A stretch of DNA of 27,078 nt from CAZLAP01 sp964557715 (GTDB taxonomy: Bacteria; Patescibacteriota; Minisyncoccia; Minisyncoccales; RBG-13-42-11), in NCBI GenBank assembly GCA_964557715.1, contig CAZLAP010000045.1:1-27078 (forward strand), read 5' to 3'. Position 1 is the stretch's first letter, and every line of letters starts with the position of its first letter. The position numbers were made by a program, and so were the translations under genes. Below the pieces are notes generated by a model. That model ran no database searches. It was not told the DNA's origin and saw only the letters and a program-made list of their open reading frames with translations. Below are positions 13,774 through 21,946 of the stretch, one piece after another.

Positions 13774-15828
13774 ATGCTGGAAACATCAAAGGAAAAACTC
13801 AAATCAGCCGCCTTATTTTTTAAAACGAGCGAGGTTTCGGAGAAAACGGCTATTATCAGCACAATACTGGTTTTTGTTTTGATTTTGGCGGCTTTTTTAT
13901 TAATTGTTAATTTTGTCTTGCCCAGAACTAAAATTGAAGTCAGTCTTCTCGGGCCGGAAACGGCCAAAACAGGAGAGGTTATAACCTATACGGTAATTTT
14001 AAAAAATACCGGCAATGTTATTTTAAAAAACCCGGAACTGGTTTTTCATTTTCCTTCTTTGTCCTGGCCGGAAAAAAGCCTGATTGAGACCATATCTTTT
14101 GAAGAAGACCTTTATCCCAACCAAGAAAAAAGATTTGAGTTTAAGGCTCAGCTTTTCGGAAGAGAAAACGAAAAAAGAGAAGCAAAAACCTGGTTAAACT
14201 ATTCTACGGGGAAAAAGACTGATTTAATAATGTCAAAAATCGCCTATCTTAATACGGTTATTTCCGAAGTGCCGATAGATTTGGTTTTAGACATACCTCA
14301 AAGAATTCCAACATCTGCCAAAGAAGTTTCTGATTTCACTTTTAGAATAAAATATTTTTCTTCCGCAGGACTGACCATACCATATCTGAAGCTATCGGTT
14401 GACTTTCCGGACGACTTCACTTTTAAAGAATCAATCCCCGAGAAAAGCGAGGAGCAGAAGTTTGAAGTTCCGCCATTGGAGCACTCGGGCAAAGGAGAAG
14501 TGGAAATAACCGGAACTTTCCCTATCGGCCAGGAAATCGGCAAAGAGCTGAATTTCAAGGCCCAATTATTCATTAGCCTGCACGGCACAGACATTCTGCT
14601 CAAAGAAGATACGGCCAATGTTGTCACCTACGAACCCAGTTTTTTATTCTCTCAAAAAATTAACAACCAGGAAAAACATCTCCCTTATCCCGGAGAAAGA
14701 CTTCATTACAGTATTTATTTTAAAAACATTAAAAGCGAACCGGTCAGAGATTTAACTTTAACCACTGTCTTGGACGGAGTGCTCTTTGACCTGTCAACAA
14801 TAGAAGCTCCCTTGGGCGCGTTCAGTCCTGGAAGCAATTCCATTTCCTGGAACGGAGATAAAATAGCCCAGCTAAGATATTTGACGCCCGGAGAAGAAGG
14901 TTCAGTAGAGTTTTGGATCAAGCTAAAGGAAGATTACAAGCCGAAAGATTTGGCAGAGACCAATGCTTCAATAAGGAACAGGGTGCTTTTGGCTGGCTTT
15001 GAAACAGAATTCAGGAACAGGGTCAACTCTCAGATAAAAATTGCGCAAGAAGGCTATTACAGGGATAAATACGGATTTTTTGAAAATCCCGGCAAGCATC
15101 CTCCAATAGTCAACGAAATTACTTATTATACGATTGTTTGGAAGCTTGAAAATTATTACAATTGGATAGGCGATGTTATAGCTAAGGCTTCCATCCCCGA
15201 AGGAGTTACCCTTAGAAGCTTTAAGGCGACTCACGGAGAAATGACAGTAGCAACAGACCTTGAAGTGCGCAGCCCGTACGCGGAAATTCCGTCAAATTTC
15301 AGATTTGAAAAACCGCTATACGTAGGGTCAAGCAACGACGAAGTGCGCTATCTGCAAATTATACTTAAAAGCGAAGTCCCTCGTTATTATCCCCAGGAAA
15401 CGCCGACCAGCGGCTATTTCGGAAGCGTAACTTTTAACGCAGTCAAATATTTCCAAGAAAAATATAAACGAGAAATACTGGAGCCTCAAGGCCTGCAAGA
15501 AGCCACAGGCTATATTGACGAATTAACCAGAACTAAACTCAACGACCTTATAGTCAGAGGAGCTTCTGCCGGTCCGTCAGAAGTAATTTGGAAAATTGCC
15601 AATGTTAATCCAGGAGCGGGAGTTTTAGAAAATCCCTGCGTTGCGGCTTTCCAAATCGCCTTTGTTCCCGAACTGTCTCAAAAAGGAAAAATCGCAACTT
15701 TGATTAACGAAGTCAGGGTTTCGGCAAAAGACCAATGGACAGAAATGATTCTTTCAGCGGATGACGAAGCAATAGATACTAACCTGCCCGACGACACCAC
15801 TATAATAGGAAGCGGAGAAGTTCGTTAG
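13774..15828 (+). CDS. Membrane-anchored protein with beta-rich repeats and a peptidoglycan-binding-like domain
   Basis: This 684-residue protein has a short cytoplasmic N-terminus, one transmembrane helix (about 26-49) and a long extracytoplasmic part. Residues about 53-440 contain repeated beta-strand segments of the type seen in cell-surface DUF11/CARDB-like domains (for example ETAKTGEVITYTVILKNTGN and ERLHYSIYFKNIKSEPVRDL). A segment at about 511-590 (LYVGSSNDEVRYLQIILK, then SGYFGSVTFNAVKYFQEKY, then GYIDELTRTKLNDL) looks like a PG_binding_1 domain. It probably holds part of the envelope together or anchors a surface structure. It is the last gene before the terminator at 15842. No enzyme motif is seen. 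Confidence 0.75.
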   Translation: MLETSKEKLKSAALFFKTSEVSEKTAIISTILVFVLILAAFLLIVNFVLPRTKIEVSLLGPETAKTGEVITYTVILKNTGNVILKNPELVFHFPSLSWPEKSLIETISFEEDLYPNQEKRFEFKAQLFGRENEKREAKTWLNYSTGKKTDLIMSKIAYLNTVISEVPIDLVLDIPQRIPTSAKEVSDFTFRIKYFSSAGLTIPYLKLSVDFPDDFTFKESIPEKSEEQKFEVPPLEHSGKGEVEITGTFPIGQEIGKELNFKAQLFISLHGTDILLKEDTANVVTYEPSFLFSQKINNQEKHLPYPGERLHYSIYFKNIKSEPVRDLTLTTVLDGVLFDLSTIEAPLGAFSPGSNSISWNGDKIAQLRYLTPGEEGSVEFWIKLKEDYKPKDLAETNASIRNRVLLAGFETEFRNRVNSQIKIAQEGYYRDKYGFFENPGKHPPIVNEITYYTIVWKLENYYNWIGDVIAKASIPEGVTLRSFKATHGEMTVATDLEVRSPYAEIPSNFRFEKPLYVGSSNDEVRYLQIILKSEVPRYYPQETPTSGYFGSVTFNAVKYFQEKYKREILEPQGLQEATGYIDELTRTKLNDLIVRGASAGPSEVIWKIANVNPGAGVLENPCVAAFQIAFVPELSQKGKIATLINEVRVSAKDQWTEMILSADDEAIDTNLPDDTTIIGSGEVR

Positions 15829-15841
15829 CGGATTAATAATT

Positions 15842-15871
15842 CAAAAAACCGCCTTATTGGGCGGTTTTTTG
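15842..15871. terminator. Bidirectional rho-independent terminator between convergent genes
   Basis: CAAAAAACCGCC pairs with GGCGGTTTTTTG around a short loop (12 pairs plus one possible T-G). The A-run and T-run on the two sides let it work in both directions, which fits its place between the plus-strand gene ending at 15828 and the minus-strand gene ending at 15885. Confidence 0.9.
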
Positions 15872-15884
15872 AATATTTTTAATT

Positions 15885-17015
15885 TTATTTAACAAAAGGG
15901 TTTTTAGCTCCCCTAACTTCAAAGTGAAGATGGCATCCTGTTCTGCCTATGGTATAACCGGTATTTCCTATAAATCCTATTACGTCTCCCACGCCCACTG
16001 CCTCATTTTTCTTAACGGCAATGCCGGAAAGATGGCCGTAAAAAGTAACGACTCCGTTAGGATGCAAAATCCTTACATAATTGCCGGCAATTCTGTCATA
16101 GCCGGTTTTTTGGATTATGCCTCCGGCAGCGGCAAAAACAGACCTGCCGCAAGCATATCCTGCGTAGGAAAAATCTACAGCAGTATAACCGTAATATCTG
16201 TCATAATAACCGTGACCTCCCTGTGTTATTATATAGGGAGAAGAAACAGGAGCTATAAAACGGCTCTCAGCCGAAGGAGCGCCGACAGGCACAGGCTGTG
16301 CCTGGGCAGACATTGAACCGCCGGGAATAATAAGAATATCTCCGACATAAATGTCGTTCTCGTTGGCTATTTTGTTAAAAGAAATTATTTCTTGGGTTTT
16401 TCCTTTGTAAATTTTAGCGATTTCAGAAACAGTGTCTCCAGATTTTACGATATGAACCGTACCTGAAACCGGTAAAATAACTAATTTATCTCCGGGCTTG
16501 ATTGTTGATTTTTCGCTTAAATTATTAGCCCAGCGGATAGTGTCAATGGAAATGTTGAACTTGCCGGCTAAAGACCACAAAGTGTCTCCGTCTTCAACTA
16601 TATATTCCGTAATAACATCTTTATTGTCTTCTTCTTCCTCGTAGCCGGCAACCAAAGCTCCCAAAACTTGCGAAGAAAAAACATTAGGAGGGGAAGAAGC
16701 TTTTAAACTCTGATTGCCGACTAAAAGAAATTCCGGAGGTTCGGATGAAAATTTCTTTGTTATGCTGATAAATAAATTGTCTTTCTCATTGTTTTTTAAA
16801 ACAGGAAAAAAATCGCTTTTGCTTGCCAGCGATTTTAAAATAAGGCCCGAGCCCAAAAAAACAAAAATAAACAAAAAAAAGGCAATTATTGCCATAGAAG
16901 AGCAAGGAATTTCTGAAAAACTTCCGACTTTCCTATTTAAATTAATTAAACAAACAAGAATTTTCTTAACCTTTGCTCCGCCTTTGCGGAGCTCGGTACT
17001 CAAATAATCCAACAT
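15885..17015 (-). CDS. LysM-containing M23 (LytM) family protein, possibly degenerate
   Basis: M23 proteins are zinc peptidases that cut peptide bridges in peptidoglycan, or inactive relatives that activate other hydrolases. The 376-residue protein has one N-terminal membrane helix (about 41-62), two LysM domains (about 137-182 and 187-231), and an M23 domain (about 253-376). In the M23 part Asp281, His328 (YGHLS) and the HLH motif (His362, His364) are present. The first zinc ligand, normally His in HxxxD, is Tyr277 (YTAVD). The start at 17015 is chosen because earlier in-frame ATGs would run into the divergent gene at 17155, and a promoter lies just upstream of 17015. It probably acts on the cell wall outside the membrane. 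Confidence 0.85.
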   Translation of the reverse strand: MLDYLSTELRKGGAKVKKILVCLINLNRKVGSFSEIPCSSMAIIAFFLFIFVFLGSGLILKSLASKSDFFPVLKNNEKDNLFISITKKFSSEPPEFLLVGNQSLKASSPPNVFSSQVLGALVAGYEEEEDNKDVITEYIVEDGDTLWSLAGKFNISIDTIRWANNLSEKSTIKPGDKLVILPVSGTVHIVKSGDTVSEIAKIYKGKTQEIISFNKIANENDIYVGDILIIPGGSMSAQAQPVPVGAPSAESRFIAPVSSPYIITQGGHGYYDRYYGYTAVDFSYAGYACGRSVFAAAGGIIQKTGYDRIAGNYVRILHPNGVVTFYGHLSGIAVKKNEAVGVGDVIGFIGNTGYTIGRTGCHLHFEVRGAKNPFVK

Positions 17016-17028
17016 ATTAACTTTCTTT

Positions 17029-17056
17029 AAGATAGCTTCTTGGCTGAAAAAGTCAA
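17029..17056 (-). promoter_or_regulatory. Predicted promoter of the LysM-M23 gene
   Basis: On the minus strand, TTGACT (17056-17051), a 16-base spacer and TATCTT (17034-17029). Only 13 bases separate the -10 box from the ATG at 17015, so the leader would be about 6 bases, close to leaderless. Confidence 0.5.
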
Positions 17057-17096
17057 GGTTTTTATCCACAAGCCCTGAAGCTTGTCTTTGTTTCCC

Positions 17097-17125
17097 TTGA
17101 ATAAGAAAAAAGCCTGAGGTAGAAT
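17097..17125 (+). promoter_or_regulatory. Predicted promoter of the type IV secretion-like operon
   Basis: TTGAAT (17097-17102), a 17-base spacer and TAGAAT (17120-17125). The predicted start near 17132 gives a leader of about 23 bases before the ATG at 17155. The same hexamer pair (TTGAAA/TAGAAT, 17-base spacer) precedes the CCA enzyme gene. Confidence 0.6.
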
Positions 17126-17154
17126 AACAGAATAAAAGAAACCGAAGCAAAAAA

Positions 17155-18930
17155 ATGACGAAAAATAAAAAATTTGCAATTTTTCTTTTTTCCTGCCTCT
17201 TTTCTCTCTTTTTAAGCAGCAACTGCGCTTTAGCTTTGGAAATAAATTATCCTCAAGTTCCCGGCGCTGTTCCGCCGCAGGAATTTCTAAAAACCGCGTC
17301 TTCGGAACAAATACTTTCGCTTTATTTCTTATATATATACAATTTGGCCATTTGGCTGTCCGGAATAATAGCTTTCGGCGCTTTCCTTTACGGCTGTTTT
17401 CTTTATTTTTTTTCATTCGGCAAGCCGGAAAGAATAGCTTCGGCTAAAAATCAAATCACCTACACCTTTTTAGGGCTTTTGGTCCTATTATCCTCTTTTC
17501 TAATTATGAAAACCATTAATACCGAGTTGGTTATCTTGGAAATGCCAAAGTTTGAACCGATCGAGCAGATTGAAAGACCGGAAATTGCTTCCGTACCGCC
17601 TGAATCATACCTTAGCTTAATTAGCACTGAAGTGCCTTTTGCCGCTATAATTGGAATAATTTTTGAGGAAGAAAGAATGGAAAGAATCAAAGAGAATGCG
17701 GAAACTACGCTTGACATTGTTGAAGACATTGAAGAACAAAGCGAAGACTTGAAAGAAAAAGTTGACCAATGCTCCTGCGACCAAGCTGATCCTCAATGTG
17801 ACCCCTGCGTATCAGGACAATCTTGCACTTGCGACACTTGCGAAAATGTTAGGGATGATATTGAAGACCTTGAAATAGATAATCTGGAAAAGCTTGACGA
17901 ACTAGAAGAGGAATTGAATAAAACAACGCAAGAAATCAGACTTTTACTGGAAGAGCTAATTAAGCTGGAAAGAGCTGAAAAGTTTATGCTGGAATGCGAA
18001 CTAAGAACCTTGGACAGCTTGGCAGCATTTTTAAATACTAAAAAAAATTATTTGACTAACAAATGGCTTATTTTAGAGATAAAATTTTGGGAAAATATAT
18101 TAACCATTGAAGATTGGGCAAATTTTTATTGCCCTGTGAGCGGAACGGTTTCTGGTGAATACCGTAGCATTTCAGAAACCTCAATAGGCCAAGAGATTGC
18201 TTATACAGAGCATCCGGAAGAAGGCATGGAAACAATGGCTTGCACTGTTGAAATTCCTGTTGGCGAAATAATTGACCGGGCAAAAAGAATAGGCTATAAG
18301 CTAACGGAAAGATTGGAAGCATTAAGCCAAAAAAACAGGGAAATGGCTGAAGCGGTTGATAAAATGCATGTTCTAGTCAGTGAATGCACTTCTCAACTGC
18401 CAAGATGCATTTCTATTTGCATCCAAGTAAAAAGCGTATGCGTAATTGAATTATGCGTTGGTTCGCCCTGTCCCTTTTCTGAAATTGCCGAACAACTTGA
18501 AAAAATCAAAGAAATAAAATCACAAATTGAAGAAATAGTTGATGAAACAATAAATATTATTGATAAAGTTGTGCCTAAATTATTGGAAGATTTGGAAAAC
18601 GAACTTAGGGGGCCCATGAAAGTATGCGTTACTGAACTTCTCACCGAATTTGAATGGGAACAGGAAATGATATTGCTGGCTGATTGTGAAAGCGCTCTTC
18701 ATTCTGACGGCCCTAAAGGAGTAATCCGTTACTGCTGTTTTCAAGAGCCGGAGTATAACGAGTGCTTAAATAAATGCTACTTGGAAGAAGGGCAAAAAAA
18801 ATACAAAGAATGTCTGGAGGATTGCCTAAAGGAAAAATCAAAAGAGCTTAAACGGTCAGGGAAAACTAAAGAAAGTGAAATTATTGCTAATTGCCTCCAT
18901 CAAAATAATTTTTATTGTTGCGGAGGGTAA
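17155..18930 (+). CDS. VirB2-like membrane module fused to a Cys-rich coiled-coil extracytoplasmic domain
   Basis: This 591-residue protein starts with a signal peptide (about 1-28) followed by LEINYPQVPGA, a mature N-terminus shared with the next two genes. Two membrane helices (about 55-86 and 100-120) are linked by FGKPERIASAK, as in VirB2/TrbC pilins. The remainder (130-591) is long and largely helical: coiled coil around 165-205, a Cys cluster at 206-229 (seven Cys, CSCDQADPQCDPC and CTCDTC), more coiled coil, then scattered Cys to the C-terminal FYCCGG. So many Cys suggest disulfides outside the membrane. It is first in the operon. A structural or adhesin-like part of the secretion apparatus is possible, but I do not recognise the C-terminal domain. 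Confidence 0.8.
   Translation: MTKNKKFAIFLFSCLFSLFLSSNCALALEINYPQVPGAVPPQEFLKTASSEQILSLYFLYIYNLAIWLSGIIAFGAFLYGCFLYFFSFGKPERIASAKNQITYTFLGLLVLLSSFLIMKTINTELVILEMPKFEPIEQIERPEIASVPPESYLSLISTEVPFAAIIGIIFEEERMERIKENAETTLDIVEDIEEQSEDLKEKVDQCSCDQADPQCDPCVSGQSCTCDTCENVRDDIEDLEIDNLEKLDELEEELNKTTQEIRLLLEELIKLERAEKFMLECELRTLDSLAAFLNTKKNYLTNKWLILEIKFWENILTIEDWANFYCPVSGTVSGEYRSISETSIGQEIAYTEHPEEGMETMACTVEIPVGEIIDRAKRIGYKLTERLEALSQKNREMAEAVDKMHVLVSECTSQLPRCISICIQVKSVCVIELCVGSPCPFSEIAEQLEKIKEIKSQIEEIVDETINIIDKVVPKLLEDLENELRGPMKVCVTELLTEFEWEQEMILLADCESALHSDGPKGVIRYCCFQEPEYNECLNKCYLEEGQKKYKECLEDCLKEKSKELKRSGKTKESEIIANCLHQNNFYCCGG
18921..18926 (+). promoter_or_regulatory. Shine-Dalgarno sequence of the gene at 18934
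   Basis: GGAGGG lies 7 bases before the ATG at 18934, within the last codons of the preceding gene. It is one of the few clear Shine-Dalgarno motifs in the window; most starts are preceded by AT-rich sequence only. Confidence 0.6.
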
Positions 18931-18933
18931 ATT

Positions 18934-20748
18934 ATGAAAAAAAAGATTAAAAAAAATATTGTTATTTTTTCTTTTTTGCTTTTATTTTTTGTTCTGTTTA
19001 ATTTTATTCTGCAAGAAGAAGTTTTTAGCCAAAGAGAACTGGAAATTGAATATCCGGAAATCTCCGAACTGAAACCCGAAGCAACCGATATTCCAATTAC
19101 CTATTACATTAAATATATTTTTAATTTCACCATTATTACTATCGGGTTTATCGCTTTTGCAGCTTTGATTTTATTTGGAATTAATCTTTTGACTTCAGGC
19201 GGAGATCCAGAAAAAAGAAATAAAGCCAAAAAACAAATAAGATCCATAATTTTGGGAATTCTTATCCTGTTATTTTCTTATTTAATTCTAACCACTATTA
19301 ATCCTCAATTAGTTATTTTTGATTTAGCAATAACGCCAGTTTCAAAAGAGTCTCCCTTAATCACGCCGATTTCAACGCAGGGCGACGATACCTTTACAAG
19401 AGTCAAAATTTTGGCTGAAGCGGTCAAACAAGTTGCGGATGAAATTGAAAATACGGCAAAAGAAATAAAATCTCTTACCGACAATTGTGATTGCAGTGAA
19501 ACTGAACCAGCCTGCATTTGTCAAGAAAACGGCGGAGGCAGTGGCGGCGGCGGTATGGGCGGCGGAGGCGGCGGTATGGGCGGCGGAGGCACTGAAGGAG
19601 AAAGTAACGGCGATTACAATCTTGATTATTATGGAGATTGTTCTGCGCTTTACTGCTATAGCAGCTCTTATAACCAACCTTGCCCTGATTATCTGAAAAT
19701 TCGAGGAAATCTACAAAGATTCGTTGATTTAAGAGATATAATAATTTATTATAAAAATAGGGCTTTAGCTGAAGCAGAAGACATTGAAACGGAGATAAAT
19801 GAGATTATCAATAAAAAAATTGAATGGTACGAAGAAAAAATAACAGCAGAAAAAAAAGTCTTAGAGCAGCTTGACGAAGGCACGGAAAAGAATTTAACGC
19901 AAGCAATAATTAATTCTCTTGAAGATGATAAAGATAAGTTAGAAAAAGAGAAAAGTTACAAGGAAAATTTAAAAGGAAAACTTCTTGATTTGGCTGAAGA
20001 AATTGAAAAAATAGACGATCCGTCAACTAAATTAGCAGAATTACCCGAACAATGTCTGTCCAATGTAAAAGATAAATGTTCGGGCAGCTGTAGCGGCGGC
20101 TGCCATGACACCACCGGCTGTTTCCCTGCCGGCTGCAGCGGCGGCAATCCCTGTCCGACTGATGATATTGAAAACCGGGTTAATGAAGTTAAATCCATTG
20201 TCAAGAAAATAAAGCAAATAGCCGACGATATAATCAGAATTATAAACACAATGTCCAAAGTTGAACCGACCAAGCCTTCTTGCGAACCCTCTGGAGGAAC
20301 CTGCATAAAAACAGAGCAGAGCTGCTCGTCAGGATATTATATTGAATCAAATTTGCCCTGTCCGGAAGAAAACGAACAATGCTGTTTGCCTGAAACATTA
20401 TGCAGGTGTTCTTCGCCAGAAGGCAGCGGTTGCGTTCTGCTGGCCGATTACGGCATAACTTGCAAAGACGGCTGCTATACTGACCCGGAAATGGCTGCCA
20501 AACTGGTTATCTTTAAAGACTGCCTTGACAGAAACAACATTATTGGCTGGCGGGTAACAGAAGCTTGTCCGCCCGTAGTCCAGCATATCAGCAAATGCCA
20601 TCACATTAACGGCAAATGTGTTGACGTAAATTCAGCTGTTCTCTGCAATAACACAGAAATTACCAGACAATGTATTGAGGAAGCAGGTTTTAGCGGCAAA
20701 CTTAATGAATGCGATTCTTACGGCCCTCATTTTCATATAAATTATTAA
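18934..20748 (+). CDS. VirB2-like membrane module fused to a coiled coil and a C-terminal M15 peptidase-like domain
   Basis: This 604-residue protein has a signal peptide (about 1-32), then LEIEYPEISEL and a two-helix VirB2-like module (about 57-87 and 104-121). A linker contains CDCSETEPACIC, a pure Gly/Ser/Met run (200-219) and coiled coil (about 250-370), then Cys-rich segments. The C-terminal 85 residues look like a peptidoglycan DD-peptidase of the M15 type: WRVTEACPPVV, then HxxGxCxD (His557, Gly560, Asp564) and a terminal GPHFHINY (His599, His601). These match the zinc-binding HxxGxxxD and final His of that family. The acid preceding the last His is not in the strict ExxH spacing, so activity is uncertain. 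It may open the cell wall for the secretion channel, as VirB1 does elsewhere. Start supported by GGAGGG. Confidence 0.8.
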   Translation: MKKKIKKNIVIFSFLLLFFVLFNFILQEEVFSQRELEIEYPEISELKPEATDIPITYYIKYIFNFTIITIGFIAFAALILFGINLLTSGGDPEKRNKAKKQIRSIILGILILLFSYLILTTINPQLVIFDLAITPVSKESPLITPISTQGDDTFTRVKILAEAVKQVADEIENTAKEIKSLTDNCDCSETEPACICQENGGGSGGGGMGGGGGGMGGGGTEGESNGDYNLDYYGDCSALYCYSSSYNQPCPDYLKIRGNLQRFVDLRDIIIYYKNRALAEAEDIETEINEIINKKIEWYEEKITAEKKVLEQLDEGTEKNLTQAIINSLEDDKDKLEKEKSYKENLKGKLLDLAEEIEKIDDPSTKLAELPEQCLSNVKDKCSGSCSGGCHDTTGCFPAGCSGGNPCPTDDIENRVNEVKSIVKKIKQIADDIIRIINTMSKVEPTKPSCEPSGGTCIKTEQSCSSGYYIESNLPCPEENEQCCLPETLCRCSSPEGSGCVLLADYGITCKDGCYTDPEMAAKLVIFKDCLDRNNIIGWRVTEACPPVVQHISKCHHINGKCVDVNSAVLCNNTEITRQCIEEAGFSGKLNECDSYGPHFHINY

Positions 20749-20755
20749 AGAAATT

Positions 20756-21916
20756 ATGAAAAAAAGCATATTTTTATTTATTTTATTCTTTTTTTTCTTT
20801 TTGACTTTATTCGGCTTTTTTTTGCCAAACAAAGTTTTTGGCCAAAGAGGACTGGAAATTGAATATCCTGACGTGCCAGGCGCTCCTTCCCTTGAAACTG
20901 TTGAAACGGAAATCCCGGCTTATGTCAGATATATTTTTAATTTCTCAATCTGGATTACCGGCCTTATTGCTTTCGGCGCTTTAATTTACGGCGGATTTCG
21001 CTATCTAACCTCAACCGGCAAACCGGAAGCAATACAGGACGCTAAAAATTGGATTTCCGCTGCTTTCTTGGGCATTTTAATATTAATGTCTTCCTGGTTT
21101 ATTTTAACTAACATCAACCCGGAATTAAAAAAACTGCAAATTGGAAAACTGCCTTCTATTTTCTCCACGCTCCAACCGGGAATTTATCTTTGCCTAAAAG
21201 ATTGCAAAACAACGCTGGAAGAAATTAAAAGTTTAGAACAAGAAATAAAAGAAACTGAAAACCCGCAAGCGCCTGAAAGAGAGAAAAAAATTGAGCGGAT
21301 AAAAAATCTTTTAAAAGAAATCAGCGCTAATTGCTGGCGAGCGCCGACTGAAGGAGAATTAGACAAGAGCGTTAATAATCGCGCCACGCATGCTTATGCT
21401 GTTACTTCTGAAACAGGCATATTATATGGAGCAATTTTTTATGAAAAAAGCAAATTTGACGGCAAAGCTCAAGTAATAGCAACTTTAGAATTAGATAAGA
21501 TAACCGGTTCAAATTTAAAGTTCAAGCCCTCTTCTGTCAGGCCGTTTATTTTGCGCCAACCACGAACAGGAGCTCACGCTGAAACATACGAACTGACTGA
21601 CTTTAATCGAGATGATACTAGTAAAAAAACGCAAAAATGCGAAATTAACGGCTTGATTTCTACCTGCAATCTCAATCCTAAGGAAATTAAGTCATTGAGA
21701 ATTGAAGGCGAATTAATGGTTATTTTCTACAGAAAAAATCAAGGCGGAACATGGCCGTCTGACAATGAAGTAGAAATTGATGTTTTTGCCAAAAGCGATC
21801 CTTCCCTTGAGGACAATTTAATGGGCAAATGGTGTTACAGCGGGGGTTGGATTATTAAGTGGAATTATCATCCTTGCGCAGAACAAATGGTGGTTGTTAG
21901 CGGAGGCGTATATTAA
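20756..21916 (+). CDS. VirB2-like membrane module fused to an unknown extracytoplasmic domain
   Basis: This 386-residue third member of the tandem set has a very hydrophobic signal peptide (about 1-28), then LEIEYPDVPGA and two helices (about 58-88 and 100-120) linked by STGKPEAIQDAK. TNINPELKKL follows, matching TTINPQL in the previous gene. A short coiled coil (about 150-190) leads to a domain of about 190 residues. That domain is rich in predicted strands (for example GILYGAIFYEKSKFDGKAQV and SLRIEGELMVIFYRK) and has Cys pairs at ISTCN and the C-terminal CYSGG and HPCAEQ. I do not recognise this fold. It sits 7 bases after the M15-fusion gene and 30 before the VirB6-like gene, so a role in the same envelope apparatus is likely. 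Confidence 0.78.
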   Translation: MKKSIFLFILFFFFFLTLFGFFLPNKVFGQRGLEIEYPDVPGAPSLETVETEIPAYVRYIFNFSIWITGLIAFGALIYGGFRYLTSTGKPEAIQDAKNWISAAFLGILILMSSWFILTNINPELKKLQIGKLPSIFSTLQPGIYLCLKDCKTTLEEIKSLEQEIKETENPQAPEREKKIERIKNLLKEISANCWRAPTEGELDKSVNNRATHAYAVTSETGILYGAIFYEKSKFDGKAQVIATLELDKITGSNLKFKPSSVRPFILRQPRTGAHAETYELTDFNRDDTSKKTQKCEINGLISTCNLNPKEIKSLRIEGELMVIFYRKNQGGTWPSDNEVEIDVFAKSDPSLEDNLMGKWCYSGGWIIKWNYHPCAEQMVVVSGGVY

Positions 21917-21946
21917 AAATATTTTTTTTAAAGTATAATAATAAAA

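Noticed and set aside
16975..16992. Hairpin GCTCCGC/GCGGAGC near the start of the M23 gene as a regulatory element
   Set aside because: It is only 7 bp and lies within codons for the ELRKGGAK segment; without conservation data it may be chance.
17016..17222. Longer M23 protein starting at 17222
   Set aside because: It would overlap the divergent gene at 17155 and cover both promoters; the extension is low-complexity.
19531..19590. G-quadruplex in the Gly-codon run
   Set aside because: The G runs are mostly of two, explained by GGC/GGA codons; not enough for a supported call.
21934..21939. TATAAT just before the VirB6-like gene as an internal promoter
   Set aside because: There is no -35 element at a suitable distance and it lies 7 bases from the ATG in an AT-rich gap inside an operon.
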